Part shown: in pieces, positions 34,310 through 43,136 of the stretch
Numbering within the stretch: position 1 is the stretch's first letter
Layout: every line of letters starts with the position of its first letter
Assembly: GCA_016215605.1 (NCBI GenBank)
Contig: JACRJB010000020.1
Coordinates: 1 to 47,490, forward strand
Length of the DNA: 47,490 bases
Reading direction: 5' to 3'
Source: Rhodopseudomonas palustris
GTDB taxonomy: Bacteria; Pseudomonadota; Alphaproteobacteria; Rhizobiales; Xanthobacteraceae
Notes under the pieces: model-generated
Databases searched by the model: none
Seen by the model: only the letters and a program-made list of their open reading frames with translations
What the model was told of the DNA's origin: nothing
Position numbers and translations under genes: made by a program

Positions 34310-35728
34310 ATGAGGGCCATGACCGACGTCCGACCGCTCCTCGCCGTGCTGCGGCAGACCACCGACGCCCCCGTCGTCGATGCCATCGCGCAACTGATCG
34401 CCGACGGCGCCGACAGCGAACTCAATCGTATCAATCTGCTGGAATTCTCGACCCGCACCGGCCTCGACGAGGAGAAGGTGATCTCCGGCTTTCTGCACGC
34501 CGCCCAGCTCGGCCTGTTCGACATGAGCTGGAACGTGCTGTGCCCGGGCTGCAGCGGCGTGCTCGACAGCCACCCGTCGCTGAAGGCGCTGCGTCACGAG
34601 GAGTACACCTGCGCGCTGTGCGCCAAGAGCTACGAGGCGTCGCTGGACGATCAGGTCGAAGCCGCCTTCACGGTCAATCCGACCGTGCGGCGGATCGGCG
34701 CGCACGATCCCGATAGCCTGCCGCTGTGGGACTACACGCGGCAGATGTACTGGAGCTCGGGCATCGAAATCGACGAGGACGTACTGGCGCGGCTGTCCGA
34801 CCAGGACACGCTGGCGGCGGTCGCGCTGAAGCCGGGCGAGACCGCCGAACTGTCGCTCGAGCTGCCGGCCGATTTCATCATCGTGTTCGAGCCGGTGACG
34901 CATTCGGCGCAGTTCATCGACGTCGCCGGCGAAGCGGCGACCGAGCCGCAGTCGCTGGCGCTGAGCTTCGAGCGCTCCCACCCGCTGACGCCGACGCTGG
35001 CACTGCGGCCGGGGCCGCTGCAACTGACGCTGACCAACAATTCCGACACGCGTGTGCTGCCGGCGGTGTGGGTCGCGGCCGACGCGCTGCATACGTTGCT
35101 CGGCAAGCGCAAGCCGATCCTCACCGCGAAACGGATGCTGACCAACCAGACTTTCCGCGACGTGTTCAAGGCGGACAATCTCACCGCCGAGCAGCGGCTG
35201 AAGATCACCTCGCTGACCTTCCTGTTCACCGATCTCAAGGGTTCGACCGCGTTGTATCAGCGCGTCGGCGATCTCGCCGCGTTCGACCTGGTGCGGGCGC
35301 ACTTCCGGGCGTTGCTGGAAATCATCGCGGCCGAGAAGGGCGCGGTGGTGAAGACCATCGGCGACGCCGTGATGGCGACCTTCAATCGCCCCGAGCACGC
35401 ACTCGCCGCGGCGCTGCGGATGCGCAAGGCGATGGACGCGCTGAATGCGGAGCGCGGCACCAAGGATCTGGTGGTCAAGATCGGCATCCACGAAGGCCCG
35501 TGCCTGGCGGTGATGCTGAACGAGCGGCAGGATTATTTCGGCCAGACCGTCAACATCGCGGCGCGGGTGCTGGGGCTCGCGACCACGCAGGCGATCCATC
35601 TCACCGGCGCGGTGATCGACGCGCCGGCGGTGACCGCGATCCTCGATCGCGAGGCGATCGCGCCGATCGAAAAGCACGCCGCACTACGCGGCATCGCCGA
35701 TCGGGTCCTGGTCTATGAGATTCCTTAA
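34310..35728 (+). CDS. Class III adenylate/guanylate cyclase with N-terminal zinc ribbon region
   Basis: A 472-residue protein. Residues ~75-105 hold a zinc ribbon (Cys78-x2-Cys81 ... Cys101-x2-Cys104), followed by a beta-rich central region (a DUF5939-type module). The catalytic domain begins at ~300: metal Asp308 in FTDLKGST, Asp352 in IGDAVMATF, and the transition-state pair in NIAARV. The substrate-specifying residues suggest adenylate cyclase but I cannot be sure. ATG 34310 is used; MTDV at 34319 is an alternative, and neither has a clear Shine-Dalgarno. It lies 41 bp after the P450 gene, so co-transcription is likely. Confidence 0.8.
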   Translation: MRAMTDVRPLLAVLRQTTDAPVVDAIAQLIADGADSELNRINLLEFSTRTGLDEEKVISGFLHAAQLGLFDMSWNVLCPGCSGVLDSHPSLKALRHEEYTCALCAKSYEASLDDQVEAAFTVNPTVRRIGAHDPDSLPLWDYTRQMYWSSGIEIDEDVLARLSDQDTLAAVALKPGETAELSLELPADFIIVFEPVTHSAQFIDVAGEAATEPQSLALSFERSHPLTPTLALRPGPLQLTLTNNSDTRVLPAVWVAADALHTLLGKRKPILTAKRMLTNQTFRDVFKADNLTAEQRLKITSLTFLFTDLKGSTALYQRVGDLAAFDLVRAHFRALLEIIAAEKGAVVKTIGDAVMATFNRPEHALAAALRMRKAMDALNAERGTKDLVVKIGIHEGPCLAVMLNERQDYFGQTVNIAARVLGLATTQAIHLTGAVIDAPAVTAILDREAIAPIEKHAALRGIADRVLVYEIP

Positions 35729-35868
35729 CGCATTGGCGACATTGCCGAACCGTCATGAAGGCCGCGGGAACCGGGCCGGATTGCCAACGTTACGATTCCG
35801 CGTCATCAATCGCGCTCGCGCGCAATCGCTCCTCGCAACACGAACGCTCATCGCAAGAGTCGAAGCCG

Positions 35869-36348
35869 ATGCTGGATAAACTGCGCCAATTCATTTCCGA
35901 TGTGGTCGCGCCGACGGCGCCGGACGAGCTGAATTTCGACGACGGCGGCTACCGTCTGGCCGCCACGGCGCTGCTGATCCACGTCATCTCGATCGACGGC
36001 GAGCCGTCGGAGATCGAACGCAACAAACTGCACTCCTTGCTCGAAACCCGCTTCAAGCTCGATCCGGCCACCGCCAGCCGGCTGATCGCGTCGGCGACGC
36101 TGGTCGAGGGCGAGGCGGTCGATCTTTACCATTTCACCAGCGTGATCATGCGTTCGGTCAACGAGCAGGGCCGGCAACGCATCATCGAGATGATGTGGGA
36201 GCTGGTGTATGCGGACGGCAACGTCACCGAGTTCGAGGAGAACGTGGTGTGGCGCGCCGCCGACCTGCTCGCGGTGTCGTCGCGCGACCGCATCAACCTG
36301 AAGCGCCAGGTGGCCGCGCAGCAGCCGGAAACCGACCCGGCCAACTAA
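35869..36348 (+). CDS. TerB-family protein
   Basis: A 159-residue helical protein with the TerB/COG4103-like layout: an N-terminal helix MLDKLRQFISDVV, then YRLAATALLIHVISIDGEPSEIE and the repeated WELVYADGNVTEFEENVVWRAADLL, acidic helix pairs that may bind a divalent metal. The start MLDK is preferred by family fit; a 38-residue upstream extension has no membrane or domain content. No other tellurite-resistance genes are near, so a general stress or unknown role is more likely than tellurite resistance. Confidence 0.7.
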   Translation: MLDKLRQFISDVVAPTAPDELNFDDGGYRLAATALLIHVISIDGEPSEIERNKLHSLLETRFKLDPATASRLIASATLVEGEAVDLYHFTSVIMRSVNEQGRQRIIEMMWELVYADGNVTEFEENVVWRAADLLAVSSRDRINLKRQVAAQQPETDPAN

Positions 36349-36469
36349 CCCCGGGCGGTCCGGCGCGGCCACTACTTATTACCGAGTTGTCAAGATCGCG
36401 CGCGCCGGGCTGACTCCGCGGCTGTTCGACGCGCGCCGACGCCGGACGACCGGATCCGGGCTCGCCTAT

Positions 36470-36503
36470 GGCCTTGCACGCTGCTTGCATCTTGCATAAG
36501 GCC
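36470..36503. repeat. Hairpin with TTGCA repeats upstream of the SDR gene
   Basis: GGCCTTGCA (36470-36478) faces TGCATAAGGCC (36493-36503), pairing as GGCCTT/AAGGCC with inner GCA/TGC and a two-base bulge. The pentamer TTGCA occurs three times in 22 bases. It lies 50 bp before the SDR start codon and may be a leader structure or an operator. Confidence 0.35.
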
Positions 36504-36553
36504 TAGCGATGATCCGGCGGCCATCCGGCCTCTCAATTCAAGAGTCTTCCATC

Positions 36554-37333
36554 GTGACTGAACGCGTGACGTTGATTACGGGTGCATCGGCGGGAATCGG
36601 TGCGGAGCTGGCGCGTGTTTTTGCGGCAAATGCTCACAGAGTGGCCCTGGTGGCGCGTCGCGCCGATCGGCTGGAAGCGCTGGCCGCCGAGATCGTCGCC
36701 AAGGGCGGCCGGGAACCGATCATCATCGTCTGCGATCTGGCCAAACCCGAAGGCGTCGACGAGATCGTCGCCAGGCTGGCCGCCGCCGGCGTCGAGGTCG
36801 AGTATCTCGTCAACAATGCCGGCTACGGCCTGTTCGGGCGCGCCGCGGAAATCGACCGCGAGGACCAGCTCGGCATCATCGACGTCAACATCCGCGCGCT
36901 GACCGACCTGTCGCTGCGCTTCGCCGACAGCGTCGCCAAGCTGCGCGGCGGCATCCTCAACGTCGCGTCGATCGCCAGCTTCCTGCCGGGTCCCGGAATG
37001 GCGGTGTACTATGCCTCCAAGGCCTATGTGCTGTCGCTGAGCGAGGCGCTGCATCAGGAACTCGGCAAAAAGGGCGTCCGGGTCACGGCGATCTGCCCGG
37101 GACCGGTGCCGACCGAGTTCCAGCTCCGCGCCGGGTTCGAGCCCGGTTTCGATTCGGCGGTGCTCAACGTCTCCCCCGCCGAGGTCGCCCGCCAAGGCTA
37201 TCTCGGGCTGATGAACAACCGGCGGCTGGTGCTGCCCGGCCTCGGCGTCAAGATCGTGCCGTTCCTGCTGCGGTTCTTCCCGCGTGGCTTCATCCTCGCC
37301 GCGGTCGGCGGCTATCAGCAGCGGCAGCGCTGA
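36554..37333 (+). CDS. Short-chain dehydrogenase/reductase (SDR)
   Basis: A 259-residue NAD(P)-dependent oxidoreductase of classical SDR type. The cofactor motif TGASAGIG is at residues 9-16, NNAG at about 85, the catalytic Ser in NVASIAS, and Tyr152-x3-Lys156 in YYASK. CPGPVPTEF after strand 6 is also classical. A basic residue pair (ARR) after the second strand suggests NADP(H). I use GTG 36554 because AAGAG lies upstream; ATG 36509 would add 15 residues of unlikely content. Substrate unknown. Confidence 0.85.
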   Translation: MTERVTLITGASAGIGAELARVFAANAHRVALVARRADRLEALAAEIVAKGGREPIIIVCDLAKPEGVDEIVARLAAAGVEVEYLVNNAGYGLFGRAAEIDREDQLGIIDVNIRALTDLSLRFADSVAKLRGGILNVASIASFLPGPGMAVYYASKAYVLSLSEALHQELGKKGVRVTAICPGPVPTEFQLRAGFEPGFDSAVLNVSPAEVARQGYLGLMNNRRLVLPGLGVKIVPFLLRFFPRGFILAAVGGYQQRQR

Positions 37334-37465
37334 GCGCCCCCCAGCGCGCTGCCTGATTTTGGCCCGGAGTTTGCTTTAAGCGCTTGTGATCGAGAAAGCT
37401 CAGTCCGTCGAGGCAATTGCCCGGCGGTGCGGGGTTCCCGATCGATCCGCCAGCGCCCAGAGGCC

Positions 37466-38266
37466 ATGCTCCTGCCGACCGACATGTTTCCCCGGATCGC
37501 GACGCCCCCGCTGCAGCCGGCCGACCGGCCCGACGCTGCCCCGGACCCGCGGCCGGTGCTGATCGTGCTGCATCAGGAAACCTCGACGCCCGGCCGGGTC
37601 GGCAACGCGCTGCGGGCGCTCGGCCATCCGCTCGACATCCGCCGCCCGCGATTCGGCGATCCGCTTCCCGCCACGCTCGACGGTCATGCCGGCGCCGCGG
37701 TGTTCGGCGGTCCGATGAGCGCCAACGATCCCGACGACTACATCCGCCGCGAGATCGACTGGATTTCCGTGCCGCTGCAGGAAGACCGGCCGTTTCTCGG
37801 GATCTGCCTCGGCGCGCAGATGCTGGCGGCCCAGCTCGGTGCGAAGGTCTCGCCGCATCCGCAGGGCCGCGCCGAAATCGGCTATTACGACATCCGGCCG
37901 ACTGCGGCGGGGCTCGCGATGTGCCCGCAATGGCCGCGGCAGGTCTATCACTGGCACTGCGAAGGCTTCGAGCTCCCCGTCGGGGCGGAACTGCTGGCCG
38001 AAGGCGGTGATTTCCCGGTGCAGGCGATCCGCACCGGCAACGCCTACGGGCTGCAGTTCCACCCTGATGTGACCTGGGCGATGCTGCATCGCTGGACCAC
38101 CAAGGGCCACGAGCGGCTGGATTTGCCGGGTGCCCGGCCGCGCCGCGACCATTTTGCCGACCGCGCGCTACACGACGCCGCCGAGCGTGCCTGGCTCGCC
38201 GATTTCCTCGACCACTGGCTGACGCGGACGCCGCTCGCGATGCCGCTGCGGGAAGCCGCCGAATAA
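37466..38266 (+). CDS. Class I glutamine amidotransferase-like protein (GMP synthase GATase-like)
   Basis: A 266-residue protein of the COG0518 group. The nucleophile is Cys114 in GICLGAQML and the catalytic His is His199 in LQFHPDVT. The third triad residue, normally Glu in HPE, is Asp201 here. VFGGPMSAND precedes the nucleophile as in the family. Start ATG 37466 or ATG 37484 are both possible, and the signal upstream is weak. Relatives act on glutathione-like or gamma-glutamyl compounds, or pair with synthetases; the Asp change may lower amidotransferase activity. An enoyl-CoA hydratase gene follows but seems unrelated. Confidence 0.75.
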   Translation: MLLPTDMFPRIATPPLQPADRPDAAPDPRPVLIVLHQETSTPGRVGNALRALGHPLDIRRPRFGDPLPATLDGHAGAAVFGGPMSANDPDDYIRREIDWISVPLQEDRPFLGICLGAQMLAAQLGAKVSPHPQGRAEIGYYDIRPTAAGLAMCPQWPRQVYHWHCEGFELPVGAELLAEGGDFPVQAIRTGNAYGLQFHPDVTWAMLHRWTTKGHERLDLPGARPRRDHFADRALHDAAERAWLADFLDHWLTRTPLAMPLREAAE

Positions 38267-38402
38267 CCTCGCTCGTCGCGTTGGACTGCTTTCCATCCTC
38301 GGAACGGGCTTGCTACTCTCTGGCCCGGGCGACGCGCGTCAGCGCGCTGCACCGAGAATGCCCACGAAGGGGCGCAAGAAAAGCAAAAAGGGAGAGGCGC
38401 CG

Positions 38403-39224
38403 ATGAGCACCCCAGTCTATCAGGACATCCTCTATGACGTCGCCGACCGGATCGCGACGATCACGCTGAACCGGCCGGACCGGATGAATGCGTGGACGCC
38501 GGTGATGGAGCGCGAGGTGCGGCAGGCGATGGAGGCCGCGGCGGAGGATCCGGACGTTCGCGTCATCGTGCTGACCGGCGCGGGCCGCGGCTTCTGCGCC
38601 GGCGCCGACATGCAGGTGCTGCAGACCATCGATCCGTCCGACGTCCGCCGCGCCTCCAGCCTGCCGCCGTTCGACATGAACCGCCGGCCGGATTGGCAGA
38701 CCCGCTACGCGTTCTATCCGGCGATCGGCAAGCCGATCATCGGCATGCTGAACGGCGCCACCGCCGGCATCGGTCTGGTCCACGCGCTGTATTGCGACGT
38801 CCGCTTCGCCGCCGACAGTGCGGTGTTCACCACCGCCTTTGCGCGGCGCGGGCTGATCGCCGAGCACGGCATTTCCTGGATGCTGCCGCGAATCGTCGGC
38901 CACGCCAACGCGCTCGACCTGTTGCTGTCGGCGCGGCGCGTGTCGGCCGACGAGGCGCTGCGGATCGGGCTGGTCAATCGGCTGTATTCGGCCGATCAGC
39001 TGCGCGAGCAGACCTATGCGTATGCGCGCGACCTCGCCGACAACGTCTCGCCGGCGTCGATGCGGGTGATCAAGCGGCAGCTCTACGACGTGCCGTTCCA
39101 GACGCTCGCCGAAGCGACGATCGAGGCCAACCGCGACATGGTGGTTTCGCTCGGCAGCGACGACTTCAAGGAAGGCGTCGCCAGCTTCGTCGAAAAACGC
39201 CCGCCGCAGTTCAGGAGCGTGTGA
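38403..39224 (+). CDS. Enoyl-CoA hydratase/isomerase family protein
   Basis: A 273-residue crotonase-fold enzyme. The first oxyanion segment GRGFCAGADMQVL is at residues ~60-72, the second in NGATAGIGLVHAL, and the catalytic acid lies in RRGLIAEHGISWMLPRIVG. It acts on enoyl-CoA esters in fatty acid or aromatic degradation. GGGAGAGG precedes the ATG. No other beta-oxidation gene is adjacent, so the specific pathway is open. Confidence 0.85.
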   Translation: MSTPVYQDILYDVADRIATITLNRPDRMNAWTPVMEREVRQAMEAAAEDPDVRVIVLTGAGRGFCAGADMQVLQTIDPSDVRRASSLPPFDMNRRPDWQTRYAFYPAIGKPIIGMLNGATAGIGLVHALYCDVRFAADSAVFTTAFARRGLIAEHGISWMLPRIVGHANALDLLLSARRVSADEALRIGLVNRLYSADQLREQTYAYARDLADNVSPASMRVIKRQLYDVPFQTLAEATIEANRDMVVSLGSDDFKEGVASFVEKRPPQFRSV

Positions 39225-39272
39225 GGGGCGCCGCGAAGACGACGGCTGAGATCAAGGATTGCCCTCACCACT

Positions 39273-39362
39273 CGTCATGCCCGGGCTCGTCCCGGGCATC
39301 CACGCCTTCCCGCGATGACGGAAGCAAAGGCGTGGATGGCCGGGACAAGCCCGGCCATGACG
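39273..39362. repeat. Palindromic intergenic repeat, CGTCATGCCC variant, 90 bp
   Basis: A 90-bp element nearly identical at both ends to the copy at 16699-16788 (CGTCATGCCCGGGCTCGTCC ... CCCGGCCATGACG) with a different central spacer. It lies 48 bp after the enoyl-CoA hydratase gene, in the 305-bp gap before the tRNA gene. The rest of that gap holds the inverted repeat at 39470-39534 and nothing else that I can support. Confidence 0.88.
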
Positions 39363-39469
39363 AAGGATCGTGCGTAAGTCTAAAAGGACCGGGAAACGTC
39401 GGTGCTGGGATTGTTGCTGCGCGCGGCGGCTTTTGAGCGGCCCGTCTTCGCCCTTCGGGCTACGCCGGG

Positions 39470-39529
39470 CACCACGCTTCGCCGAGCGGCTTAGCGCGGC
39501 TGCGCCACGCGAAGCCACTTGGCGAAGCG

Positions 39530-39534
<5 letters not shown>
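39470..39534 (-). terminator. 14-bp inverted repeat at the 3' end of tRNA-Ala
   Basis: CACCACGCTTCGCC (39470-39483) and GGCGAAGCGTGGTG (39521-39534) are perfect complements, 37 bases apart. On the minus strand the first arm met by polymerase includes the encoded CCA end of the tRNA, so the hairpin starts inside the mature tRNA. It may act in termination or 3' processing. There is no T-run. An integration-site remnant is an alternative reading. Confidence 0.5.
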
Positions 39535-39605
<71 letters not shown>

Positions 39606-39647
39606 TCCGCGGCCGGCACAGTTTTGCACCGGTCAGCGAACGCCGCC

Positions 39648-39676
39648 ATTTACAGTGCACCACAAGGCCAAGTCAA
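39648..39676 (-). promoter_or_regulatory. Candidate sigma-70 promoter for tRNA-Ala
   Basis: On the minus strand, TTGACT (39671-39676) and GTAAAT (39648-39653) are separated by 17 bases, giving a transcript start near 39641 and a leader of about 35 nt before the tRNA. This is a good match for a housekeeping promoter, by eye only. Confidence 0.55.
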
Positions 39677-39796
39677 GGACGTGCCGTATCATCGTCATTG
39701 GGCTTTATTTGCAGGGAGTTCCCTTGTTTGGACCGGGGCAAACCGATATTTACGGCCTAGCCCTTCCGCGTTCGAACCCGCGAGATTTTCCCCGCC

Positions 39797-40087
39797 ATGC
39801 GCGCCATTCTCGACATCGTTCTCATCATTCTCGATCTGTACATCTGGCTGTTGATCGCCTCGGCGATCCTGTCCTGGCTGATCGCCTTCAACGTCGTGAA
39901 CACGCGCAACCAGTTCGTTTCCGCGGTGTCGGAATTCCTCTACCGAATCACCGAGCCGCTGCTGGCGCCGATCCGCAATCTGCTGCCGTCGCTGGGTGGC
40001 CTCGACATCTCCCCGATCATCCTGATTCTGCTGATCATGTTCCTGCAGCGGGTGATCACTTATTACATCTACCCCTCGGTGTTCTGA
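39797..40087 (+). CDS. YggT family membrane protein
   Basis: A 96-residue protein with two hydrophobic regions (residues ~5-30, DIVLIILDLYIWLLIASAIL, and ~68-92, SPIILILLIMFLQRVITYYI) joined by the conserved segment FLYRITEPLLAPIRNLLPSLGGLDISP, the YggT signature. The family is linked to osmotic tolerance and envelope or division-site functions. It is followed 32 bp later by the DUF167 gene, a pairing that is widely conserved. Confidence 0.88.
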   Translation: MRAILDIVLIILDLYIWLLIASAILSWLIAFNVVNTRNQFVSAVSEFLYRITEPLLAPIRNLLPSLGGLDISPIILILLIMFLQRVITYYIYPSVF

Positions 40088-40119
40088 GCCGCTGACCGCC
40101 CGGTCCCGGAGTTTCCACG

Positions 40120-40440
40120 ATGGAGGCTTGGCGGTATTCTGCTCAGGGTGTCGCCGTGGCGGTCCGGGTCACGCCGCGCGGCGGCCGCGACGATATCGAC
40201 GGGCTGGAGACGCTGTCCGACGGTCGCCCGGTGCTGAAGGTCCGGGTTCGGGCCATCGCCGATGGCGGCGAGGCCAACCGGGCGGTGCTGGAACTGCTGG
40301 CGAAGTCGCTCGGCGTGCCGAAACGCAACGTCCGGCTGTTGTCGGGGGCGACGTCGCGACAGAAACAGATCGCCATCGACGGCGATCCCAAGAAGCTCGG
40401 CGAGGCGCTACGCCAATTGACGGCGGCGAAGCCCGACTGA
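40120..40440 (+). CDS. DUF167 (YggU) family protein
   Basis: A 106-residue cytoplasmic protein with the YggU pattern: [67 protein letters not shown]. The function of the family is not established. The conserved neighbour yggT upstream supports the call. Confidence 0.88.
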   Translation: MEAWRYSAQGVAVAVRVTPRGGRDDIDGLETLSDGRPVLKVRVRAIADGGEANRAVLELLAKSLGVPKRNVRLLSGATSRQKQIAIDGDPKKLGEALRQLTAAKPD

Positions 40441-40479
40441 GCCGGCCGTGGGAGGCCCTCGAGGGCGCAACACCGATCG

Positions 40480-40509
40480 CCTCTTCATCCGGAGAGGTTT
40501 TGTGTTTTT
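40480..40509 (+). terminator. Weak intrinsic terminator before folD
   Basis: CCTCT (40480-40484) pairs with AGAGG (40493-40497), followed by TTTTGTGTTTTT. The T-rich tail stands out in this GC-rich DNA, but the stem is only five pairs. It would end the yggT-DUF167 transcript 38 bp before folD. Confidence 0.35.
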
Positions 40510-40546
40510 CGATGCGACCGCATCGTCTCGACTTCGGGGGGCCGAC

Positions 40547-41434
40547 ATGACTGCCACGATCATCGACGGAAAAATCATCTCAGCCGATCTGCGCGCCCGG
40601 GTGGCGGCGGAGGTGGCGCGGATCAAAACCGATCACGGCATCACGCCGGGTCTCGCGGTGGTGCTGGTCGGCAACGATCCGGCCTCCGAGGTCTATGTCC
40701 GCAGCAAGCACAAGCAGACCCAGGAAGCCGGCATGGCGTCGTTCGAGCATCGGCTGCCGGCCGATGTGGCGCAGGCCGAGCTGCTGGCGCTGATCGGCAA
40801 GCTCAACGCCGATCCGGCGGTGCACGGCATTCTGGTGCAATTGCCGCTGCCGAAGGGGCTCGACAGCAATGCGGTGATCGATGCGATCGATCCGGCCAAG
40901 GACGTCGACGGCCTCAACCCGGTCAATGCCGGGCGGCTGGCGAGCGGCCTGTTCGCGCTGACGCCGTGCACGCCGCTCGGCTGCATCATCATGGCCAAGC
41001 AGGTGCACGCCTCGCTGGAGGGCATGAATGCGATCGTGATCGGCCGCTCCAATCTGGTCGGCAAGCCGCTGGTGCAGCTGCTGCTCAACGAGAACGCCAC
41101 GGTGACGATCGCGCATTCCCGCTCCCGCGATCTGCCGGCGCTGTGCCGTCATGCCGATCTGGTGTTCGCCGCGGTCGGCAAGCCGGAGATGGTCAAGGGC
41201 GACTGGATCAAGCCGGGCGCGACCGTGATCGACGTCGGCATCAACCGCACGCCGTCGCCCGACGGCGGCAAGGACAAGCTGGTCGGCGACGTCGCCTTCG
41301 CTGAGGCCAGGGAGATTGCCGGTGCGATCACCCCAGTGCCGGGCGGCGTCGGCCTGATGACGGTGGCCTGCCTGCTGGTCAACACCGTCCGCGCGGCGAG
41401 CGCGATCCACGGCCTGCCGAAGCCGGCGGTGTGA
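40547..41434 (+). CDS. folD: Bifunctional methylenetetrahydrofolate dehydrogenase/cyclohydrolase FolD
   Basis: A 295-residue enzyme that interconverts 5,10-methylene- and 10-formyl-tetrahydrofolate. The catalytic Lys is in YVRSKHKQ (residues ~51-58), VQLPLP at ~97 and [12 protein letters not shown] form the active site. [10 protein letters not shown] begins the NADP-binding domain, and [20 protein letters not shown] ends the fold. Normal length. The ATG follows a GGGGGG run. Confidence 0.93.
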   Translation: MTATIIDGKIISADLRARVAAEVARIKTDHGITPGLAVVLVGNDPASEVYVRSKHKQTQEAGMASFEHRLPADVAQAELLALIGKLNADPAVHGILVQLPLPKGLDSNAVIDAIDPAKDVDGLNPVNAGRLASGLFALTPCTPLGCIIMAKQVHASLEGMNAIVIGRSNLVGKPLVQLLLNENATVTIAHSRSRDLPALCRHADLVFAAVGKPEMVKGDWIKPGATVIDVGINRTPSPDGGKDKLVGDVAFAEAREIAGAITPVPGGVGLMTVACLLVNTVRAASAIHGLPKPAV

Positions 41435-41475
41435 TCGGATTTGACCTTTGCGGCTGTCGCCGCCGCCTCCGCAAT

Positions 41476-41578
41476 CGTCATACGCGGGCTTGACCCGCGT
41501 ATCCATCGCGCGCGGAAGCGCGCGAAAGAAGTGATTTCACGAAGATGATGGATTGCCGGGTCGAGCCCGGCAATGACG
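41476..41578. repeat. Palindromic intergenic repeat, diverged 103-bp form
   Basis: Bounded by CGTCATACGCGGG and CCCGGCAATGACG. The left arm pairs within itself as ATACGCGGG/CCCGCGTAT and the right arm as ATTGCCGGG/CCCGGCAAT, though the two arms no longer match each other well. It lies between the convergent folD and M20 peptidase genes. Confidence 0.8.
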
Positions 41579-41621
41579 ATGCGCGTGATGCTCCGACGCC
41601 GCGGGATCGGAGAGGCTGCGC

Positions 41622-43103
41622 TCAGCCTGCGGTGTTCCGGATCAGCCGCTGGTAGAACCGGATCATGTCGGCGTAGTTCTTGATGCTGATCCGCTCGTTG
41701 GTGCCGTGGAAGCGCTTGAGGTCTTCCGAGGTCGCGCGGACCGGAGAGAACCGGAAGATGTTGTCGGCGACGCCCGCATAGTGCCGCGAATCGGTGGCGG
41801 CGATCATCAGGCCGGGGGCGACGATCACGTCCGGGAAGATTTCGCGGATGGTGCGGTTGAGCGCGGCGTAGGACGGGCTGGCGGTGCCGGTCACCGGCGG
41901 CGGATCGAAATTGCCTTCGAAGCCCTGCACCGCGATGCGGTCGTTGGCGACGGTGGTCCGCACATGGTCGGTGACGCTCGCCTGGGTGTCGCCCGGCAGC
42001 AGCCGGAAATTGACGCTGGCTTCGGCCACGCCCGGCAGCACGTTGTCCTTGTCGCCGGCGTTGAACACGGTCAGCGCCGTGGTGGTCTGCACCATCGCAG
42101 CGGTGGTGCCGGTCTTGGCGAATTCGCGCAGCAGCAGCGGCTTGAACAGCCACAGATTCGACAGCACGACGCGGTTGAAGCCGGTCATCTCCGGCGCCAG
42201 CGTGTCGAACATGTCGGCGACCGAGCCGCGAATCCGCATCGGCAGCCGGTGGTCTTCGAGATGCGTCAGGGCCGCGGCGAGCATGCCGATCGCGGTGTCG
42301 CGCGGCGGCATCGAGGAATGGCCCGGGGTGCCGCGCGCGGTCAGCACCAGCGTGGCGTAGCCCTTTTCCGAGACGCCGATCAGCGCCGCCGGCTTGTCGA
42401 GCCCCTTCATCACCCCTTCGGTGATCAGCAGCCCCTCGTCGAGCACGAAATCGAGCTGCACCTTGCGCGCGGCGAGCAGCTCGGCGATCTGCTTGGCGCC
42501 GCGCAGGCCGGAGACTTCCTCGTCGTGGCCGAAGCCGAAATAGATCGTCCGCTTCGGCCTGAAGCCCTGCTTCGCCAGCGCCTCGGCGGCCTCCAGCATC
42601 GAATACAGATTGCCCTTGTCGTCCCACGAGCCGCGGCCCCAGATGAAGCCGCCTTCGATCACGCCGTTGAACGGCTTCTGCTGCCAGTCCTGCTCGGTCT
42701 TGGGCGCGATCGGCACCACGTCCTGATGCGCCAGCAGCGCGATCGGCTTGGCCTGCGGGTCGGTGCCCTGCCAAGTGTAGAGCAGGCTCTTGCCGTTCAC
42801 GAGCTCGCGCTTTGCCGCGGCGTGAAACGCCGGGAAGCTCGCGGCGATATGCGCCTGCAGCCCGCGCAGCGCCTCGGCGTCCTGCTCGGGGTTGAGGAAA
42901 TTGGAGATGGTCTGGAAACGGATCGCCTCGGCGAGGCGTTGCGCCGCGCCCTGCTCGTCGACCGCGACCGGCGGCACGGCGGCGACGTCGATCTGTCGCG
43001 ACGGCTGGCGATAGGCGTTATAGGCCAGCACCGCCGCGAGGCCGGCGATCGCGACCAGCGCGATCACCACGATGTTGCGGACCCATCTGAACAGCCGGCG
43101 CAT
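41622..43103 (-). CDS. M20 family metallopeptidase (carboxypeptidase PM20D1/Cps1-like), membrane-anchored
   Basis: A 493-residue protein with an N-terminal membrane anchor (residues ~10-30, NIVVIALVAIAGLAAVLAY). Zinc ligands lie in LLAHQDVVP (His near 127), GRGSWDDKG and GHDEEVSGLRG; the dimerisation domain follows (YATLVLTARGTPGHSS). GGAGGAG precedes the ATG. Relatives cleave or form N-acyl amino acids or remove C-terminal residues. It lies 33 bp downstream of the pyrophosphatase gene, probably co-transcribed. Confidence 0.83.
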   Translation of the reverse strand: MRRLFRWVRNIVVIALVAIAGLAAVLAYNAYRQPSRQIDVAAVPPVAVDEQGAAQRLAEAIRFQTISNFLNPEQDAEALRGLQAHIAASFPAFHAAAKRELVNGKSLLYTWQGTDPQAKPIALLAHQDVVPIAPKTEQDWQQKPFNGVIEGGFIWGRGSWDDKGNLYSMLEAAEALAKQGFRPKRTIYFGFGHDEEVSGLRGAKQIAELLAARKVQLDFVLDEGLLITEGVMKGLDKPAALIGVSEKGYATLVLTARGTPGHSSMPPRDTAIGMLAAALTHLEDHRLPMRIRGSVADMFDTLAPEMTGFNRVVLSNLWLFKPLLLREFAKTGTTAAMVQTTTALTVFNAGDKDNVLPGVAEASVNFRLLPGDTQASVTDHVRTTVANDRIAVQGFEGNFDPPPVTGTASPSYAALNRTIREIFPDVIVAPGLMIAATDSRHYAGVADNIFRFSPVRATSEDLKRFHGTNERISIKNYADMIRFYQRLIRNTAG

Positions 43104-43136
43104 TGCAATCTCCTCCGCGGCCGGCGGCGCAGTTGC

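Noticed and set aside
35869-36348. Tellurite-resistance operon
   Set aside because: Only a TerB-like single gene is present; no terACDEZ genes are in the window.
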